A stretch of DNA of 64,000 nucleotides from Martelella radicis. GTDB taxonomy: Bacteria; Pseudomonadota; Alphaproteobacteria; Rhizobiales; Rhizobiaceae. The position numbers and the translations under genes were made by a program. This document shows, in pieces, positions 62,570 to 64,000 of the stretch (positions are counted from its first letter, which is position 1; each line of letters starts with the position of its first letter). The stretch is taken from positions 124,001-188,000 of the forward strand of contig NZ_JACIDZ010000010.1 in assembly GCF_014196625.1 (NCBI RefSeq). Reading direction: 5' to 3'. The notes under the pieces are model-generated. The model ran no database searches and had not been told where the DNA came from. It saw nothing but the letters and a program-made list of their open reading frames with translations.

Positions 62570-62725
62570 AGCGGCGGCGACCGGTTTGCCAGACGCCGCC
62601 GGAGAAGTCACCGCAAGAGACCGACCCGTTCCGCGTGATACAGGCGGTCAGGCTGAAGGCAGATCAACCGCATCAAAACGCTGAAGCGAGCCATGTACGG
62701 CCGCGCCGGCCCAGACCTGATGTGA
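62570..62725 (+). pseudogene. C-terminal remnant of an ISL3-type transposase, frameshifted
   Basis: From 62660 the frame reads QINRIKTLKRAMYGRAG then DLM and a stop at 62723-62725, very like the conserved tail of ISL3-family transposases. The preceding GGQAEG (62646-62660) belongs to the same protein in another frame, so one base has been lost at the junction. Upstream, about 75 bases give only a weak match. No 5' part or terminal inverted repeats were found, so this is a decayed fragment. Confidence 0.6.
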
Positions 62726-62834
62726 GCGAGAGCGCTGCCACTGAATCACTAACTTGGAGGAAAAGCTGCTTCAAGCATGAATTGACAAGGTGACCGTTGT
62801 CACTTCGGACAGGTTATAGCGGTGATCAGCTTCA

Positions 62835-62858
62835 CCGGACGGGAGCGATCCCGCCCGG
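62835..62858 (-). terminator. stem-loop downstream of the autotransporter
   Basis: CCGGACGGGA and TCCCGCCCGG pair with a single mismatch around GCGA, 18 bases after the autotransporter stop on the minus strand. No T run follows, so the terminator call is weak. Confidence 0.45.
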
Positions 62859-62876
62859 CATTTGGTCGTTTCAGGC

Positions 62877-64000
62877 TCAGAACCTCACCTGAAACCGTGC
62901 GTTGACGCCGTTATAGGTGACGTCGTCGCCGAACTGGCCCTGGTAGGAAACGCCGATCGTGGTGTTGGCCGACAGGTCGAAGTCGAGGCCGGCCTCGACC
63001 ACGGCGGCATCCTCGGCAACGGCGACGCCGGTGATGGCGAACGGCGTCGAGCCCGCAAAGGCCTGCGTGACGGACGGCGTGATATCGCCGAAGGCGTGAC
63101 GCCAGCCGATCATCCCGCTTGCCTTCGCCCGCGTCTGACCGATCATGAAGTCGGAGGAGACGCGCACGCCCACGGTGGTGAAGGTCGTGTCGGAGCTGCC
63201 GCTTGCGCCGCTCAATGCCGCCGCGCCGCCGCTCTCGCCATAGCCATCCGTATCCAGATTGACATAGGCGAGGTTGGCGAACGGCTCCAGCTGAACGTCG
63301 GAGAGATCGAACTGATAGCCGAGTTCTCCGAACGCCTGGAAAGTGCCGGCGTCATAGCTGCTGTCGAGCGCATTCGTAAGGCCCGGGATGTACACCGAAC
63401 GGCTGGTGTCGATCTGGTGCCACGTATAGGCGAGACCCGAGCGGAAGCCGAGGCCGCCCCATTGCGACCCGGCGTAAAGGCCGAGCGAGTAGTTGTCGCT
63501 GGAACCCGAGGACGCGCGGTCGTCGCTGTCGAAGCTCGAATGGCTGTAGCCGGCGAGCGCGCCGACGCGCCAGGTTTCGGCAGCCGGGATGTCGACGCCG
63601 ACAAGCAGGCCGCCCGTCGCGCTGTCGAGGCCGGCGGCATTGGCGTTGCCGTCGAACTTGTTCCACGATCCGAAGGCGCTGCCCCAGGCGGCGATGCCGT
63701 CCGCTTGGTCGGGCGCTGCAAGGTTCGCCCCGTCCGGCCCGTAGGCCAGAACCGGCGCCGAGGATGCGCCGACCGTGCCGAAGGCTGCCCGCAGGCGATC
63801 GGCTTCCGCGCCGCGGACGATGCCGCTTTCCTCGATCAGCGCCGATTTCACCGACGCATGGATCTCGCCGGAAAGCTGGTCGAAACCGTTGCGGATGAAA
63901 TCGGGATCATCCGGCAGCATGACGATCGCGTCATAGAGCGCGTTTCCTGCGGTAAAGCCGATCGACTCGACGCTTGCCGCCACGGCCGCCTGGTTGGCGG
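62877..64000 (-). CDS. autotransporter beta-barrel protein (C-terminal part, cut by window edge)
   Basis: The frame is open to the window edge and codes for the last 373 residues; the start is outside. The visible part has a linker helix (GFDQLSGEIHASVKSALIEE) and an autotransporter barrel: AWGSAFGSWNKFDGNANAAG, GLLVGVDIPAAETWRVGALA, YSLGLYAGSQWGGLGFRSGL and a C-terminal aromatic end (NGVNARFQVRF). This resembles autotransporters of the AIDA/pertactin class in rhizobia and Brucella. The passenger domain, which sets the function, is not visible. It is unrelated in sequence detail to the protease autotransporter at 41735. Confidence 0.93.
   Translation of the reverse strand, partial: ANQAAVAASVESIGFTAGNALYDAIVMLPDDPDFIRNGFDQLSGEIHASVKSALIEESGIVRGAEADRLRAAFGTVGASSAPVLAYGPDGANLAAPDQADGIAAWGSAFGSWNKFDGNANAAGLDSATGGLLVGVDIPAAETWRVGALAGYSHSSFDSDDRASSGSSDNYSLGLYAGSQWGGLGFRSGLAYTWHQIDTSRSVYIPGLTNALDSSYDAGTFQAFGELGYQFDLSDVQLEPFANLAYVNLDTDGYGESGGAAALSGASGSSDTTFTTVGVRVSSDFMIGQTRAKASGMIGWRHAFGDITPSVTQAFAGSTPFAITGVAVAEDAAVVEAGLDFDLSANTTIGVSYQGQFGDDVTYNGVNARFQVRF

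Noticed and set aside
1-64000. CRISPR array
   Set aside because: No regularly spaced identical repeats and no cas-like genes were seen; the only tandem similarity is the three small genes.

Overview
The window is GC-rich chromosomal DNA from an alphaproteobacterium of the order Hyphomicrobiales, most like the Rhizobiaceae and their relatives; a Martelella-like genome would fit, but the genus is a guess. The clues are the ccmABCDG cytochrome c maturation block divergent from a 897-aa aconitase, a PodJ-like polarity protein with Sel1 repeats, a divergent nth/DUF2244 pair, the PdeM/DEXH 'ligase-associated' repair pair, a pyrD-DUF952 pair, and many four-base ATGA start/stop overlaps.

Positions 1-12900 hold housekeeping and metabolic genes: the end of an ETHE1-like sulfur dioxygenase with its DUF442 partner, a ThiF/MoeB-like adenylyltransferase, a methyltransferase divergent from a LysR regulator, malate synthase G, small exported or unknown proteins, a D-amino-acid transaminase, an isolated NYN-domain nuclease gene with a palindromic operator, endonuclease III, an AraC-MGMT fusion repair protein and transaldolase. 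Positions 13200-14200 carry three tandem paralogous genes for tiny exported proteins, two of them with a shared palindromic upstream element. Next come ccmGDCBA (minus strand), acnA, a dispersed palindromic repeat, an oxidoreductase, ExoD, a DUF1223 protein and the 4.2-kb podJ-like gene.

Positions 27500-39100 are again mostly core: a TauE/SafE permease with a TIGR02186-like membrane protein, PdeM and its DEXH helicase, a YitT-like membrane protein, small regulators, a TPR-methyltransferase, a CAP-domain lipoprotein, pyrD, an orphan LuxR-type response regulator, an S24 repressor-like protein and a TerB-like protein. A membrane GT2 glycosyltransferase leads into the accessory-looking right third. 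There a HilA/CadC-like regulator, a subtilisin autotransporter and a lipoprotein resembling Omp19/AprI-type protease inhibitors lie in one direction (47078 to 41222). They are followed by a GntR regulator, a cystathionine gamma-lyase/synthase-like enzyme and a complete CUT1 sugar-type ABC transporter (47536-53626).

At 53819-53865 lies the 3' half of a tRNA-Gly(CCC) gene without its 5' half. This is the classic footprint of an integrated element, and its orientation puts the element to the right. The right-hand DNA carries a pentose or pentitol type catabolic operon (FGGY kinase, binding protein, permease, ATPase, SDR) divergent from a ROK regulator with palindromic operator candidates, a TRIC-type channel, a PNPOx-fold stress protein, a frameshifted ISL3-type transposase remnant, and the C-terminal part of a second autotransporter cut by the window edge. 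No CRISPR array, rRNA gene, complete tRNA, integrase or intact insertion sequence was recognised.
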